From contig JBCAQO010000012.1 of assembly GCA_039111635.1 (NCBI GenBank), positions 992,001-1,056,000 on the forward strand: a stretch of DNA of 64,000 nucleotides. Reading direction: 5' to 3'. The notes under the pieces were generated by a model. That model was not told the origin of the DNA. It saw only the letters and a program-made list of their open reading frames with translations, and did not search any database. Made by a program: the position numbers and the translations under genes. Numbering within the stretch: position 1 is the first letter of the stretch; the number at the start of each line of letters is the position of its first letter. This document shows, piece by piece, positions 10,530 to 21,035 of this stretch. The stretch is from Heterobasidion occidentale (lineage: Eukaryota > Basidiomycota > Agaricomycetes > Russulales > Bondarzewiaceae).

Positions 10530-11335
10530 TGATGTCAATATGATGGTCCCATGGTCTTTCCGGTGGGAGCCGTCCTTTGGGTCGTCCGGTGAATACTTCT
10601 TTGTAGTCCCAGTATTCCTTTGGTACGATTTCCTCGAATGATAACTCCGGCTTTCCTTTTGCGGCTTCTTCCGCTAAGCGCTGTGAGTTAGTATGCTTGG
10701 TCTGTTTCTTTGGTTCCGCCCGAGCGGGTCTTCGCGCTTGCCCCTAGGCGCGACTTATCCTTGAATTCTTTGCGCGCGCCCCAAGGCTGCGACTGATTTT
10801 CCTTGTCTTCACGCGTGCCCCTAGGCCGCGATTTGTCTTCGCGCGTACCCCAAGGTCGCGACTTTTCTTCGCGCATGCCCCAAGGCTGCGACTTTTCCTG
10901 GGTTTCGGCTCTGTGGATGTCTACTCCTTCCTCGGAGTCGTTGTATAGTTCCAGTGCTTCTAGAGCTCCCGTTTCTAGGTACCTGACGAGGTATACTCCA
11001 TCTTCGTCTAGGTTCGTGGAGGAAAGTGCGGGCTTGCCGCTACCGTCTTCCGTTGCATCTTCTTCGGCCCATGTGGGGGCTTCCATTTGTTTAGCCCGAG
11101 CGCGAAGATGCGCATTCAACCTTCGGGTTGTGAACCCCGGATCTTTAGGTATTGTCCGCGGATGTGGTACTGTGGTTCATCACTTTCCGGCCTGTCCTAG
11201 GTATTCCCGCCTTTTGTGATTGTATGCTGTAGTCCCGGCGCTGATAGCCCTCGGCCTCTATCCTGTTCTCCTCGAGGGTGGGGAATATTGTTTTCTTCCT
11301 GAAGGCTCTTTTGGCCTTGACCGGCCCTCCTTGTA
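10530..11335 (-). pseudogene. Protease-RT linker of element B, with short charged repeats
   Basis: The open frame at 11119-10688 continues pol. At about 10900-10740 it holds repeated units of the form W/R-G-x-R-E-(E/D)-K-S-(R/Q)-P with matching DNA repeats (cgcgcatgccccaaggctgc-like), seven or so in a row. Element A has no such repeat in the matching linker, so it looks like a local expansion in a disordered linker. Confidence 0.55.
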
Positions 11336-11794
11336 TTAGCAGGAGGGTGGGCATCTCGTGAGGTGCAGCCCGTAGGCATGCCAGTCGACTTCTGGGTTGT
11401 GCTTTAACAACCAGTCGGTTCCTAGAATCACGTCCTCCTTTCCTATGTCCGAGACAAATAGTAAGGTTCGTTCCTGGTGCGTTCCGCGATTTTCTCCGTG
11501 AATGCGAACGCCTATGTTTACCCGTGCAGTAATGTTTCCTAGTGATTCTCCTCCCACATGATTTATGGGGATGGGTCGAGTGGGGATGGTCGCAACTCGA
11601 TGTTTCTCTACGAACCGGCGATTAATGAAGTTGCCGGTTGCTCCGCTGTCGATTAACGCAGTGGTCCTTGCCGTCCTATTGGATCCTATGAGATCTATTT
11701 CGATTCGAAGTGATGGTGCCCCTGTTTTTACAATCTGAGAGATCGAAGAGATCGAGATGGCTGGTCTGGGATCTTCTTCGACTTCTCTTCGCAT
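11336..11794 (-). pseudogene. Retropepsin-like protease of element B
   Basis: The catalytic DSGAT motif is at 11636-11650 and the later ILGTDWL motif near 11420, as in Ty3 proteases. The domain is fused in pol ahead of RT. The frame differs from gag upstream. The residues needed for activity are present, but the element is broken elsewhere. Confidence 0.85.
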
Positions 11795-12695
11795 AAGTGT
11801 GCGATTGGCGAGAACCGATTGCTTGTCGGAATAGGCGTTGGCTGGCGCCTATCCGAGATCTGTTCCAAGAGATGCTGTATCTCCGAAGCTTCCGCGAGCT
11901 TCTTTTCCTGGTATCGGTTCCGTTCTGGGGTTCCTTGCATCCTTTCCCATAGGGTTTTCTTCGGCTTCTTGTTCCTTTGGTTTGGGCAGTTCCTTGCCCA
12001 GTGTCCTGGTTCACTGCAACTAAAACAAATGTCGTTGTCAGTACCTTCGCGCTTCCTTTTCCTTCCTGGTATGGCGATAGGATTGGTCTGTAGGCTTCTT
12101 GAAAAGCTTCTTCTTCCATTGACTCCGCGTGCTTCCCTGTTTGAGTTATTAGATCTTCAAAACGATCTGGTACTCCGTCCTGAAGGACTCGCACGGCGAG
12201 TTCTTTCTTGAGTCCTCTCAGGTAGTATTTCTTTTGAGTTGGTCGTCTGCTCTGGCTAGGAGGGCGACCGCCCGAACCTCTGCGTGTACTGGACCCAATT
12301 TCTGTTTCCTTGGTGACTTTCAGTAGTCGGTCTGGTACGCTGGGCAGTTGAAAGGCTTTGTCCGGGGGTTCCGGTTCCGGGGTCTTGGCGGTACTCATCT
12401 TCGCTGGCTGGGCGAAGGTTGGAGTAGTGGGGCGTGATCCGGATGGAGATGGGGAACGTAACGTATCCGTCCCTTTCGAGTAGGTATCGGTATGGGGGTG
12501 ATGGAGTAGCGGTCTGAACAAACTGTCGGTGATTTGGTTAAGCGCACTGCTAATGACCTCGGGTGGTTCTGCTACAAGGGTGATGGAGAGTGTGTGCGTT
12601 CGGCGTAAATCGCCTTCGTGTAAATGGAAGGTGATGACGCCGACGATCTCGGTATTTGGGGAGGGTAGTCCGTCCAGAGTGAGGCAGGGGCAGGT
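11728..12695 (-). pseudogene. Gag of element B, capsid deleted
   Basis: The N-terminal Pro/Thr-rich region is followed directly by the C-terminal end of capsid (YYLRGLKKELAV). Against element A the central capsid block from the TTFNG segment to before the HFLRG segment is missing, an in-frame internal deletion of roughly 100 residues. A CCHC zinc knuckle (CFSCSEPGHWARNC) is present near 12037-11996, but in a shifted frame relative to the N-terminal part. This Gag could not assemble particles. Confidence 0.75.
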
Positions 12696-12696
12696 G

Positions 12697-12706
12697 AGCT
12701 CGTTCA
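12697..12706 (-). promoter_or_regulatory. Self-priming primer binding site, element B
   Basis: On the minus strand, TGAACGAGCT lies 2 nt inside the LTR edge and complements AGCTCGTTCA at 13171-13180 in the same LTR. It is identical to the family-A site although the two LTRs otherwise share little DNA identity. Confidence 0.7.
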
Positions 12707-12754
12707 AGTGTTAAGACCTGGTCTTCGCACGTGATGTGCCAGGAGGCTCCTGAG

Positions 12755-13057
12755 TCACTGAGGGACGTGCCAAATCCAAGTACGTCCGATGAAGGCACCA
12801 GCGGCTACTTGTGTGCGTAATTCGGGATGTACGAGGGATTCGTGATGGTATCGCGTCTCCAGGAATGCACAAAGGTTTTCCCACAGATGTGCGGGTACGA
12901 CCTGATGCGGACCTGGATGGCAGTAGATATGCTGCCCACTAAAGTCGAGATAGAATACTGCTAGTCCTGTGTAGAACTCAGCCAGTATTGAGATGACGAC
13001 TGAGTGGTTGAGGATGATGACAGAGAGAAGCGCAGGGCAAGTCAAACCGATGCTCAA
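12755..13057 (-). CDS. LTR-encoded leader ORF, family B copy 1 (100 codons)
   Basis: An open frame lies downstream of the predicted transcription start inside the LTR. It is also open in the solo LTR at 53871-54173. Its product shares the spaced pattern YTGLA-x-FY ... I-x-C-x2-G ... VP-x-H-x2-E-x-L with the open frame in LTR A, and the DNA differs mostly at third codon positions in the core. There is no AUG at the start, so initiation is unexplained. No known domain was recognised. Confidence 0.45.
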   Translation of the reverse strand: MSIGLTCPALLSVIILNHSVVISILAEFYTGLAVFYLDFSGQHIYCHPGPHQVVPAHLWENLCAFLETRYHHESLVHPELRTQVAAGAFIGRTWIWHVPQ

Positions 13058-13170
13058 GCAGATGTTCTATTGACAATCAAGAGTCTGGCCTATTGGCAAA
13101 GACTATGATGTAGCAGAGGTATGGCTAGTACCAAAGGTCAAGAGTAAGAACAGGTGGGGAGTAACAAAGG

Positions 13171-13213
13171 TGAACGAGCTGGCGATACAGGTATCTGGCT
13201 CGTTCTATATATA
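13171..13213 (-). promoter_or_regulatory. LTR B promoter: TATA box and predicted start site
   Basis: TATATATAG at 13213-13205 lies 33 bp upstream of AGCTCGTTCA (13180-13171) on the minus strand. That ten-mer complements the site next to the LTR end, so it is the expected RNA 5' end under self-priming. Confidence 0.65.
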
Positions 13214-13513
13214 CGCGATCCGCTTTAGGGCAAGATCTACAGAAGGTCTGTGCTTAAGGCACCAAATAGAAGTAAACGATCAACGATCGGAGTGATGTAA
13301 TCTATGATGCGATCAGAGAAGCATGATGCAATCAATGATGTCAGTGATGTAACTGATCGTTAACCAGGAACGAAAGATAAGATAAGATAACTCAATGTCT
13401 GTTGGTGAAGTCAGGGAGTCGGTCACCGGGTATAGGTCATATCCGTTGGTCATAGACCACGTGTCATATGATCAGGTGATCATATATCATGTGTTATGAG
13501 CCGGCTCTTAACA

Positions 13514-13925
13514 GGTAGCAGGAACAGGCGCCGGAGAACCAATGAAAATAAGAAAGAAGTAACGTACGACCAGGGTGGCCAAGTAATGGTGCAAGATCAC
13601 ATTTGACCGACCATGTAGAAGTCGGAAGATAAGCGATAAGGACCGACCGACTCACGGAGCACATCGGCCGACACGGAATACTGGCTCCGATCTCGTAAAC
13701 ACCTATCGTAACACTCCTGTGCGGTTATGGTAAGTATGTGCAGTGTGGGTGAACTGACCCAAGTGCTGCCGACCGTCCTTCGGTGGCTTGCAGTCGGTCG
13801 GGTAGAGACCGACCGTGTTCGGTGCGAGTCGGCGTCTTCGGTACTCGTCTAGCGCTGTTCAGTATCTCCCCAAAGCTTCCCGAATACCTCCCTCGGACCC
13901 TAGCGCGGGTGCATGCTCATCAGCG
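13514..13925 (-). repeat. LTR C fragment (U3 half)
   Basis: This is the reverse complement of about 4752-5150, ending at the LTR start (TGATGAGCATGC). It is cut at 13514 where LTR B begins. Confidence 0.8.
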
Positions 13926-14324
13926 ATATAGGGTGTTGTGCAATGTGACGGACGCGAAGTGGGTTATGATGATTAAGGCAAATTTCATTGTACAGAATTT
14001 TGGCTAAAATCATAGTAAATATGGGCTTTTTTTTTTGTTTGAACCAGATTCTGACTACCGGAACCGTATCATACCTTACTGAAATGGGCAAAACTACCGG
14101 GAAATAGCATAGACCTATGGTCCCAAAATGGGCCTCTACACTACCGGAAATTTTCAGAGCTGCGGCGCGTAGCGCCGCACCACTACCGTGGGAAAAACAT
14201 ACCTCTGGCGGGATTATCGGGGGTCCTCGCAGGGTCCCGTGCCACCCAACACGGACACGATCATGTGATAGTGGCAAGTTCATTTCAACTTGCCATCTGA
14301 ACCCGGCCCACTTCATCGATCCTC
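13926..14324. other. Intergenic region upstream of the kinase-like gene
   Basis: It has a poly-T run near 14030, four 'actaccgg'-type words and a short GC-rich inverted repeat (gcggcgc-gta-gcgccgc) near 14162. No convincing coding sequence was found; a minus-strand open frame here lacks any recognisable feature. Confidence 0.4.
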
Positions 14325-16394
14325 ATGTCTCCATCCACACGACTTTCAAAGCCAATTGACTACCTCCTCGTTGACGATCATAACAAGCGTCGGGAAGTGA
14401 GGACCGTCCTTGTAAATGCGAACATATTGGACCCCAAGCCCATGGGTAGTTCCAAAACCGGCTACATCCCCCTCGCTGCGACCATGGAGTTTTTGACGGA
14501 ACTGGTGCAGGAAGACATGTTTCAGAGGTGGTCGAAAAACTTTAACCCCCACGACATCCTGTTCCACGAAGTAAGTGACCTCATGTTGGATTCGATGCAG
14601 CGGATCTTAGGTGAGATCAGCCCACAGATACTATTCCTGTGAAAACAGTGACAACCCGTCCTATGGATGAATATCGGGCGATGATGAACGACGACAGTCT
14701 GTGTCAGAAGCAAGTCGAGATTCGCGAATATGTCAAGGCGCCTGGCGGCGGTGGGCGGGTGGTAAGCTTCCTGGTCCAGGTGGGTCGGATCTTGGAAGGC
14801 CCCGTCTCCGGTCAACATGGGTCTACGGAGAGCAAGACATCTACTGGGATGCCTGGCGAAGAGCCATGGTATTGGAATCGTAGGTTGGGACAAAGTCATG
14901 ATTTTCACGCTGCTGACGCGCTCTGGCAGGGTTGGAACAGCTCAAACAAGCAGTGAAAAGGTTCGGACCCCCTTCCACAAATGCCAAGGCCAGTAGCTAT
15001 GTCAAGTATCAGAGAGGGTTTGCTCGGGTCATCGACGGGCGAAGCAGCATCGCAGGCTTTGACAACAGCGCCCCCTCGATTGAGCTTTACCACCCTGTCT
15101 TTGCACAGTTACGAAGCGATCTCAGCGATAGGAACCGCCAAGTGCGCCCCGAGACGGTCCGCCAGACGCTCAAACTTATGCAATCCGTGTCTCAATTGGC
15201 GGGCCAGGAGAATGAGCGCTCGGAAAGTACGAGAGGCCTTGTGTCAGAATTACTCGGACAGCAGCTGATCAAGGTCATTAACGGGAACAACACCTCTCCT
15301 GACTACTGCGTCTCCGTGTCGCTGGACTTGCATGAACCCATGGGCACCGTCACGCCTTTCATATTGGAGGAAAAGGCAGAGATGGGGAAGACGGCCACCG
15401 ATCCGAGCGTGCAAGTACAGCTGTCATACCTGCAGTACTGGATGGATCAATCAGTAAGTGTCGCTCCTCTGCTCGCTGCGGACAAAGTCGGTGACTATGA
15501 TCTGTGCAGCGCAACAATATTCTTGAGGCGTGTTGTTGCCCGACGATCCTCGTGGGGCTGGCAGGTCCTCACATGTGTATCACGGGGGCTGTGTTGCTGA
15601 ACAAGGCGGTAGTGCAACATTTCACGGGTTGGATGTTCATCGGTGAAGACCGCACGACCGGCCTCGATCAGGCCAACGATCTGGGTAGCCCAGGTGTGGA
15701 CAGGTTGGCACAGGTATTTGAATGCCTGGCCCTTGCCGTTCAGCGCCTTTGCGAGTGGTACCAGGGCCTGAACAGTCAGGGCCGATATTTCGGGCGTTTT
15801 TTCCCTTGGATCGACTCTTATTCAAGCCAGGGTCAGGTGATAAAGTTCGATTATATCAAAGGACTTCAACGGCATGAGTCGTGCACGACGTTCCTAGCAC
15901 AAAAGGTGATCAATGGAAAAAAAGAGGAGCTCGTTGTGGTCAAGTTTGTGGACTCTTATGGCAGGGAGGTCCACGAGTTTATGGCGGATCAAGGGCTCGC
16001 CCCGCGGTTGATTTACTTTGGCAGTCTTGCAGATAGATTCCCGGAACACAACTTCCAGGGCTTGAGCATGGTCGTGATGGAGCACTTGGTGGGAGACACC
16101 TTGGAGGCGAAGTACTTGGATTGTGCGCTCCCGAGCGATGTTCGCGAGAGCATCGCTCAGGCGATCGAGACTTTGGCGAAGGCGGGGTTCGTGCACGGCG
16201 ACCTGAGGAGGCCGAACGTGATGATCGACGGCGAGGGCAAAGTTAAGATCATTGACTTTGATTGGGCAGGTAGGGAGATGGAGGTTCAGTATCCCCTTCG
16301 TTTGACATCTTCTTTGTTTCCGAAGAACCGAGGAGTTGAGGGGCGGGAAGAGATACGCAGCGCACACGACCAGTTCATGATTGGGGAATTGTGA
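14325..16394 (+). CDS. Kinase-like protein of an Agaricomycete-expanded family
   Basis: The C-terminal exon (15510-16394) ends in a protein-kinase-like fold: catalytic loop HGDLRRPNVMID, then a DFD segment (IDFDWAG) in place of DFG. The central exon (about 14941-15453) carries the family's N-terminal region (SPDY..., DPSVQVQLSYLQYW), and the CCCPTILVGLAGPHMCI segment follows after a clear 56-bp intron (15454-15509, GTAAGT...GCAG, phase 0). Upstream exons are less certain: 14325-14610 joins 14649 through a 38-bp GTGAG...ACAG intron, and a frame change between about 14750 and 14830 is not explained by an obvious intron. A likely intron runs from the donor at about 14869 to the acceptor near 14940. 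The first ATG at 14325 is a guess. Related proteins are numerous in Agaricomycetes, and their substrates are unknown to me. Confidence 0.7.
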
Positions 16395-16669
16395 CTCAAT
16401 CTAGGTTAATAGCGAACCCGTGTTTTTTTGTACATTACCTACAGTCTCCTCACTAGCTCAGCCTCTCAGCCTTCCTTTTATTTTCCGTTTGTCGATATGT
16501 GCCTGTTTGACTATCATCTTGTTGAAAAGCTTCTGGGATTGCGCGCGGCAATAATGGGTCTCTTTTGAGTGATAACGAGTACAAGGTGTATGAGATAACG
16601 ACTAGAAATAGTGGACAAAACCAATGATATCGATGGACAAAACAAAACGGAATGAAAAACAAAACAAAA
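16395..16669. other. Intergenic region between convergent genes
   Basis: This is the shared 3' flank of the kinase-like gene (+) and PCNA (-). It is AT-richer than the genes, with no coding signal. Confidence 0.5.
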
Positions 16670-17584
16670 CTAATCGTCGCCGATTTTGGGTGCCAGGTAG
16701 TATCGGATGTGCCCTTGGCCGAACGAGTAGGACACCTTACATGACTGTCAGATCGGTGAATCGAGAGATGGCAAGAGAGCGACGCTTACCAGGAGGGGAA
16801 CATCGTTCTTAAGCATCAGCTGAACGGTGTCTGAGAGCGACGCGCTCTTGGAAAAGTTGACGAGGTACTTGAGCGAGAAGGTGAGCGTTACATGCTGCGT
16901 CATCTCGATGCTGACCCCGCCCGAGGGAATCTCATCGTCGTCGCTCTTCTTGGACTTTTTCTTGGCCTTGCCGTTCTGTCAGGCGAGTTGGTCAATAAAT
17001 CAACCCGGTGAGGAGAAGCAAGTGGCGCGACAGAGATCAATGACATACCTTGGTCGGCGCCCGTTTCCGCTTTTTCTTGTTCTCAGAATCGCTCACCTCA
17101 TCCTCGCCCTCACCCTCACCCTCGTCGTCCGATTTCACTTTAAACTCGCCCTCTTCATCTGCTTCGTCGTCATCGTCGCTTTTGGCCTCCTTCTTGACTT
17201 TCTCCTTCTTGACCTTCTCTTTTTTGATCTTCTTCGATGTCTCTCCATCTTCGTCCTCATCGTCCTCCTTGTCCTCGTCCTCCTTCATCTCGACATCTTC
17301 ATCTTCATCGTCGTCCCCGTAGTTGGCGTACCGCTCGCGCGCGGCCTCGGTTTGCTTCAGAAGGATGCTCCCGTTCGCAGACTCGCCGTCACTGATGAAG
17401 CGCACGCCTTCCTTCGAGACCTCGATGCGGACAGACTCGCTAAGTGACGAGAGATCACGGACGATGCGTGAGAATTCCGACGCAGGCATGGTGACACGGG
17501 CTTCATAGTCGGTGTCGGGGATACCGAGCGTCTCGGCGTCGATGTCCATGAGTTTTACCTCGTACTCGGCGATGCGGTCAGAAT
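16670..17584 (-). CDS. PCNA: PCNA sliding clamp, 3' part, with a large charged insertion
   Basis: Three exons on the minus strand, 17584-17049, 16975-16790 and 16735-16670, are joined by introns 17048-16976 and 16789-16736. The protein starts mid-domain at S-D-R-I-A-E-Y-E, continues through [16 protein letters not shown] (the interdomain connecting loop) and R-D-L-S-S-L, and ends with [10 protein letters not shown] and a TAG stop at 16672-16670. PCNA is the trimeric DNA clamp for replication and repair polymerases. A run of about 109 residues of Asp/Glu and Lys blocks, spanning the first intron, sits where other PCNAs have a short loop of under ten residues in the C-terminal domain. The N-terminal ~86 residues are missing: the acceptor at 17585 leads into an intron that runs into the 100-N gap, and no PCNA sequence appears beyond it. 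Confidence 0.93.
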
Positions 17585-17632
17585 CTGAAATTGAGGAGGA
17601 AGTCAGTGACTGTCCGAGCACATGTAACTAGA

Positions 17633-17732
17633 NNNNNNNNNNNNNNNNNNNNNNNNNNNNNNNNNNNNNNNNNNNNNNNNNNNNNNNNNNNNNNNNNNNN
17701 NNNNNNNNNNNNNNNNNNNNNNNNNNNNNNNN
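17633..17732. other. Assembly gap, 100 N
   Basis: Exactly 100 unknown bases: a placeholder length, so the true gap size is unknown. The left side is inside a PCNA intron; the right side is transposon repeat. Confidence 0.98.
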
Positions 17733-19507
17733 ACAGGGCCTTTCCACATTAGGAGGCCCTTTGTATGATTCAGCATAACCTGGTCTGATGGTACATGAAC
17801 AACTTTTCGGTATTGTGGCAATGCTGGAAAGCGTAGAAGATGTAAGAATCTAGTGGGAAATTGTGTGCATGTTCACCGAATGGGAAATGATGAACTCTAT
17901 CTCGCTGTTAAGGTCTGACAGGTGTTTGGACATCCTATTTTGGATCTCTAGTTTTACAGGGTCATTCCGCATTAGGAGGCCTTATTGTGATGCGCACACA
18001 TAGTGGTCGCACACCACTAAGTAGCCAATGAACAAGAAAACCAACATCTGGAACGATATAAAACTACCAAAGGCTTGGTCCGCAATGACTATAAACTAGT
18101 TATCATCCAGAACGACACTAAAGCTACCAATGACCCTCGGAATGTGGTTGCATTCTGGCAGATGGTGGACTTCAAGCACCCACAATTGCAGAACCTTTCT
18201 GACCAGGTCAAGGCACTTCCATATTCCATATGCCCTCCAGTAAAAGAATATGGGGCCAACATGGTTCAATTTTGTGCGAGGGATTTGGGGACATGGAGTG
18301 GGTTGTTAGCTTTCTTTCAGAACCACAACTACTCCACAGTGCACCCATTCTACCCTTGAAGTTAGAAGCAAGAAATTCTGCTTTAAGGGCCAGTTGAAAA
18401 GTAACTGGGAATGTGCCTTGGACTCAAAATTAACACCTTAGGGATAGGGAATAATTGGCCACTCTTCGTCTTAGAACCTATCTGCCTAACATCCGAACTG
18501 ACAGCAAACTATTGTCCCTTATTGTCCCTCAGTTCACAAGGATCATGATCTTCTAAATTCCTGACCAGAGGATTTAGATTAGTTCACAATAACATTAACC
18601 TACTATCCCTTCAAGCATAAGAATTGTGAGTGGTGACTTTGAACTGCTGAAGCCCCACTTAGTCCAAAATGACCTTAAACTATCTCACCCTAGAGGATTA
18701 AATCAATTGAGGCTTAGAAGGCTTAAGCCAAGCAATAACAGCCATCCTTCATGATGATAAACTGGGCAGCCCTTTATTTACAGGGTCATGAGTTGTGTCA
18801 AAATAGAAGCTTATTTTAGCAGTACTCCTATAAGTTATCCAGTTTGATATAGTATAAATCCTCATCATCGCTCCTCAGTGGAACCCTGTCAAGAAGTAGG
18901 ACCTGGTTCAGGGGCCTATGCGCATTACCAATGGATGTTCTAGTGTGCAGAAAAGTCTACTGTCTTGTTTACAGGTACTCCATGTTGGCAATGGATAGGT
19001 CTGTAATGACCTTGGGTTATACTAGCAGGTCAGTCCGCAAAGACTTAAGCATAAACTAGTTGCCATTCGCAAAGATGATAAATCTACAAAACATCTGGCA
19101 CAACATTTAAACTACCATCAAAAGGACATAACTTATGGCAACTCCACACATCACTATTTGTGTGGTTAATCAATAGTCTATTCAATAATTAACCAAGTCT
19201 AGTCTATTTGCCTAACAAGAGGGCAAAGTCTATTTTCTGAGAAGTCTATTCAATGCAGGTCCTCGCCATTGGCCTGAGGCCAGACTCTCTTAAGCTAAAG
19301 GGACAACTCAAAAGTTTATTCACTCAAATGCTTACCTCATGCTAATATTGTGAACCAAACTCTGGACGTACACTCAACCTCTTACTAGGACAGGCCACCG
19401 TATGGGGCTGACAGAGTTAGGGATCTTCAAAAGGGTCCTGCCGGATTCACATGGGTTGATAGGCCTAAGCGTTGAGAAAGCAATCAACCTACTACACACC
19501 CAGAATC
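17733..19507 (+). repeat. 3' noncoding region 'X' of a D-family element (copy 1)
   Basis: It aligns with 57884-59308. It includes a TTTTACAGGGTC...CACATTAGGAGGCC segment repeated about 215 bp apart and many copies of a ~20-bp word like TCCGCAATGACTATAAACTA (for example 18079, 18492, 18663, 18745). There is no coding sequence beyond short chance frames. After the solo LTR at 19508 it leads to a polypurine tract and LTR D-prime at 20569, so X appears to be the 3' internal part of a D-type element. Confidence 0.65.
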
Positions 19508-20352
19508 TGTTAGGTTGGAGACCTATCATGTGCACCAACGCACGAAGGGGATCCCTAGGCTAAACTTCCACTGAGTTGTAGAGCCGTAGACTTCAATGAA
19601 TGAAGACAATGGATCATCTTTGGGCTCTTTCCAAGAACTTGGGGTCGCTGTCCGCTTTGTCTTCGAAGAGGTTAAGAAGATGTTCTTCAAGGTCTTCTCG
19701 ATGATGAGGAGGAATCAGGTAATCTTCTCCTGTCCAACAGATGACTTTAGGAGGAGTCTAACTGAGAACGTGGAATGCTGCGAGACTGGTGTAGTAGTGG
19801 GTAAAGAGGGAGGGTGTAGAGAAAGGAGACGAAGCCAGGGCGTTGTCAGACCGTGTAAAGGAGTTTCAGATCTGACAGAGATCGCGAAATGTGAGCTAGG
19901 AAAGTAGCCAGACACCGGGCGCAGTGCAGAGATTGAATGTTATTACAGGTGAACGAGCTGAGCTTCTTAGAAGCTCATCTTGGCTATATATACAAAGAAG
20001 TATCTAGGGCAGGATCAAGATCTGGTCTGTGCACTTCTCAAGTACCAAAGTCAACGATTGAGATCCGTAAGCGAAGATGTATCATTGATCTAAGTATAGT
20101 ACAGGATCACCAATGTCTGTCCACATCCATATCAAATGTTGAGCCACATCACAATCAATCAGGAACCAGGAACAGGGCCAGGAACCAAAGTCTGTCCACA
20201 TCAAGAACCAGAAACCGTAAGTAAGTGTTTATACTGTGAGCATGTAAATGGTAATGAGTCATAGGGAGCGGTCCGAGTCTGAAGCACATCCAAAGCACTT
20301 GACCAGCCTATCCACTCACGTGCGAAGCACGTGTTAGGACGCGGTCCTAACA
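19508..20352 (-). repeat. Solo LTR A with intact target duplication
   Basis: This 845-bp LTR has TGTTAGG...CCTAACA ends, flanked by GAATC at 19503-19507 and GAATC at 20353-20357. No internal sequence is present, so it is a solo LTR left by LTR-LTR recombination. TATATATAG (19992-19984) and the start-site word (19959-19950) are intact. Confidence 0.93.
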
Positions 20353-20357
20353 GAATC

Positions 20358-20568
20358 CCCCTTGATACTGGAGATCATAGAAGAGAAGAACTATCCTGGA
20401 AACACTGAAGCATGGCCTTCAGCATTTGGAAGAAGCATGACAGCGAGCAAACACACACATACAGATGCATTCCTATTTATCCATACATCATTCACATCAA
20501 TGGAATGACAATGAAGCTTGCAAGATGCAAGTGTCCCCTTAGGATCTGGGACTTAGAAAGGGGGGTAT
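20358..20568 (+). mobile_element. 3' internal end and polypurine tract of the D-prime element
   Basis: Noncoding sequence ending AGAAAGGGGGGTAT directly before the LTR start TGTTACAAC at 20569. It was contiguous with 17733-19507 before the solo LTR inserted. Confidence 0.6.
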
Positions 20569-20837
20569 TGTTACAACTTGACCTATTGGGGCCATTTGGC
20601 CAGTCTGTTCCGATAATAAGTCCAACAGATACTAGGCAGCTCCATCATGGAGCATACATTAAGGTATTCAGCATGTCCTTAGAAGCCGACCCTCCAATGG
20701 ATCATTCAGCATTGGAAGAGGAGCTACAAAAGAGGTCACAGGCACAGAAACATAGGCATTCACATGCCATGGCCTTAGGGCTACATGGGTAAGCACTTTC
20801 TTGCAACCTGGTTGGAAAGGTGCAAATGGAGAAGTAC
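20569..20837 (+). repeat. LTR D-prime, left part
   Basis: It starts TGTTACAACTTGACC and follows the LTR D sequence at lower identity until GGAGAAGTAC, where a TIR transposon interrupts it. The remainder is at 26451-26747. Confidence 0.85.
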
Positions 20838-21035
20838 TATGGCAACAGGGAGTGGACAGCTTATTTTGCAATCGGATGCCGCACTTTGACATAAGCGGCA
20901 TAGCATACGACCCCAGAAACTCCTCCTCTGAGTTTTTATGGTTGAAATCTCAACTTAAGCATCAGTAAATGTACCGGCTAGGTCTGAAATTCTACTAGTG
21001 AGATATGGAATAAGTATTAGCGAGATGAAATACCA
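20838..21035 (+). repeat. Left terminal inverted repeat (~200 bp)
   Basis: It aligns with the reverse complement of 26246-26450 with scattered substitutions and few gaps. Confidence 0.85.

Larger units (their letters stand above)
12709..13513 (-). repeat. LTR B (5' LTR of element B)
   Basis: This 805-bp LTR has TGTTAAGA...TCTTAACA ends and matches the solo LTR at 53413-54219. It sits inside an LTR C fragment whose remnant continues from 13514. No matching 5-bp duplication is found because element B's left end is missing. Confidence 0.9.

Noticed and set aside
13900..14316. 138-codon minus-strand ORF upstream of the kinase-like gene
   Set aside because: It starts in the intergenic region and runs into the LTR C edge with no known motif; it is likely chance.
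17050..17322. Ser-rich plus-strand ORF over PCNA
   Set aside because: It is the reverse of the Asp/Glu/Lys-coded insertion; Ser/Leu-rich shadows arise from GAT/GAA/AAG codons read backwards.
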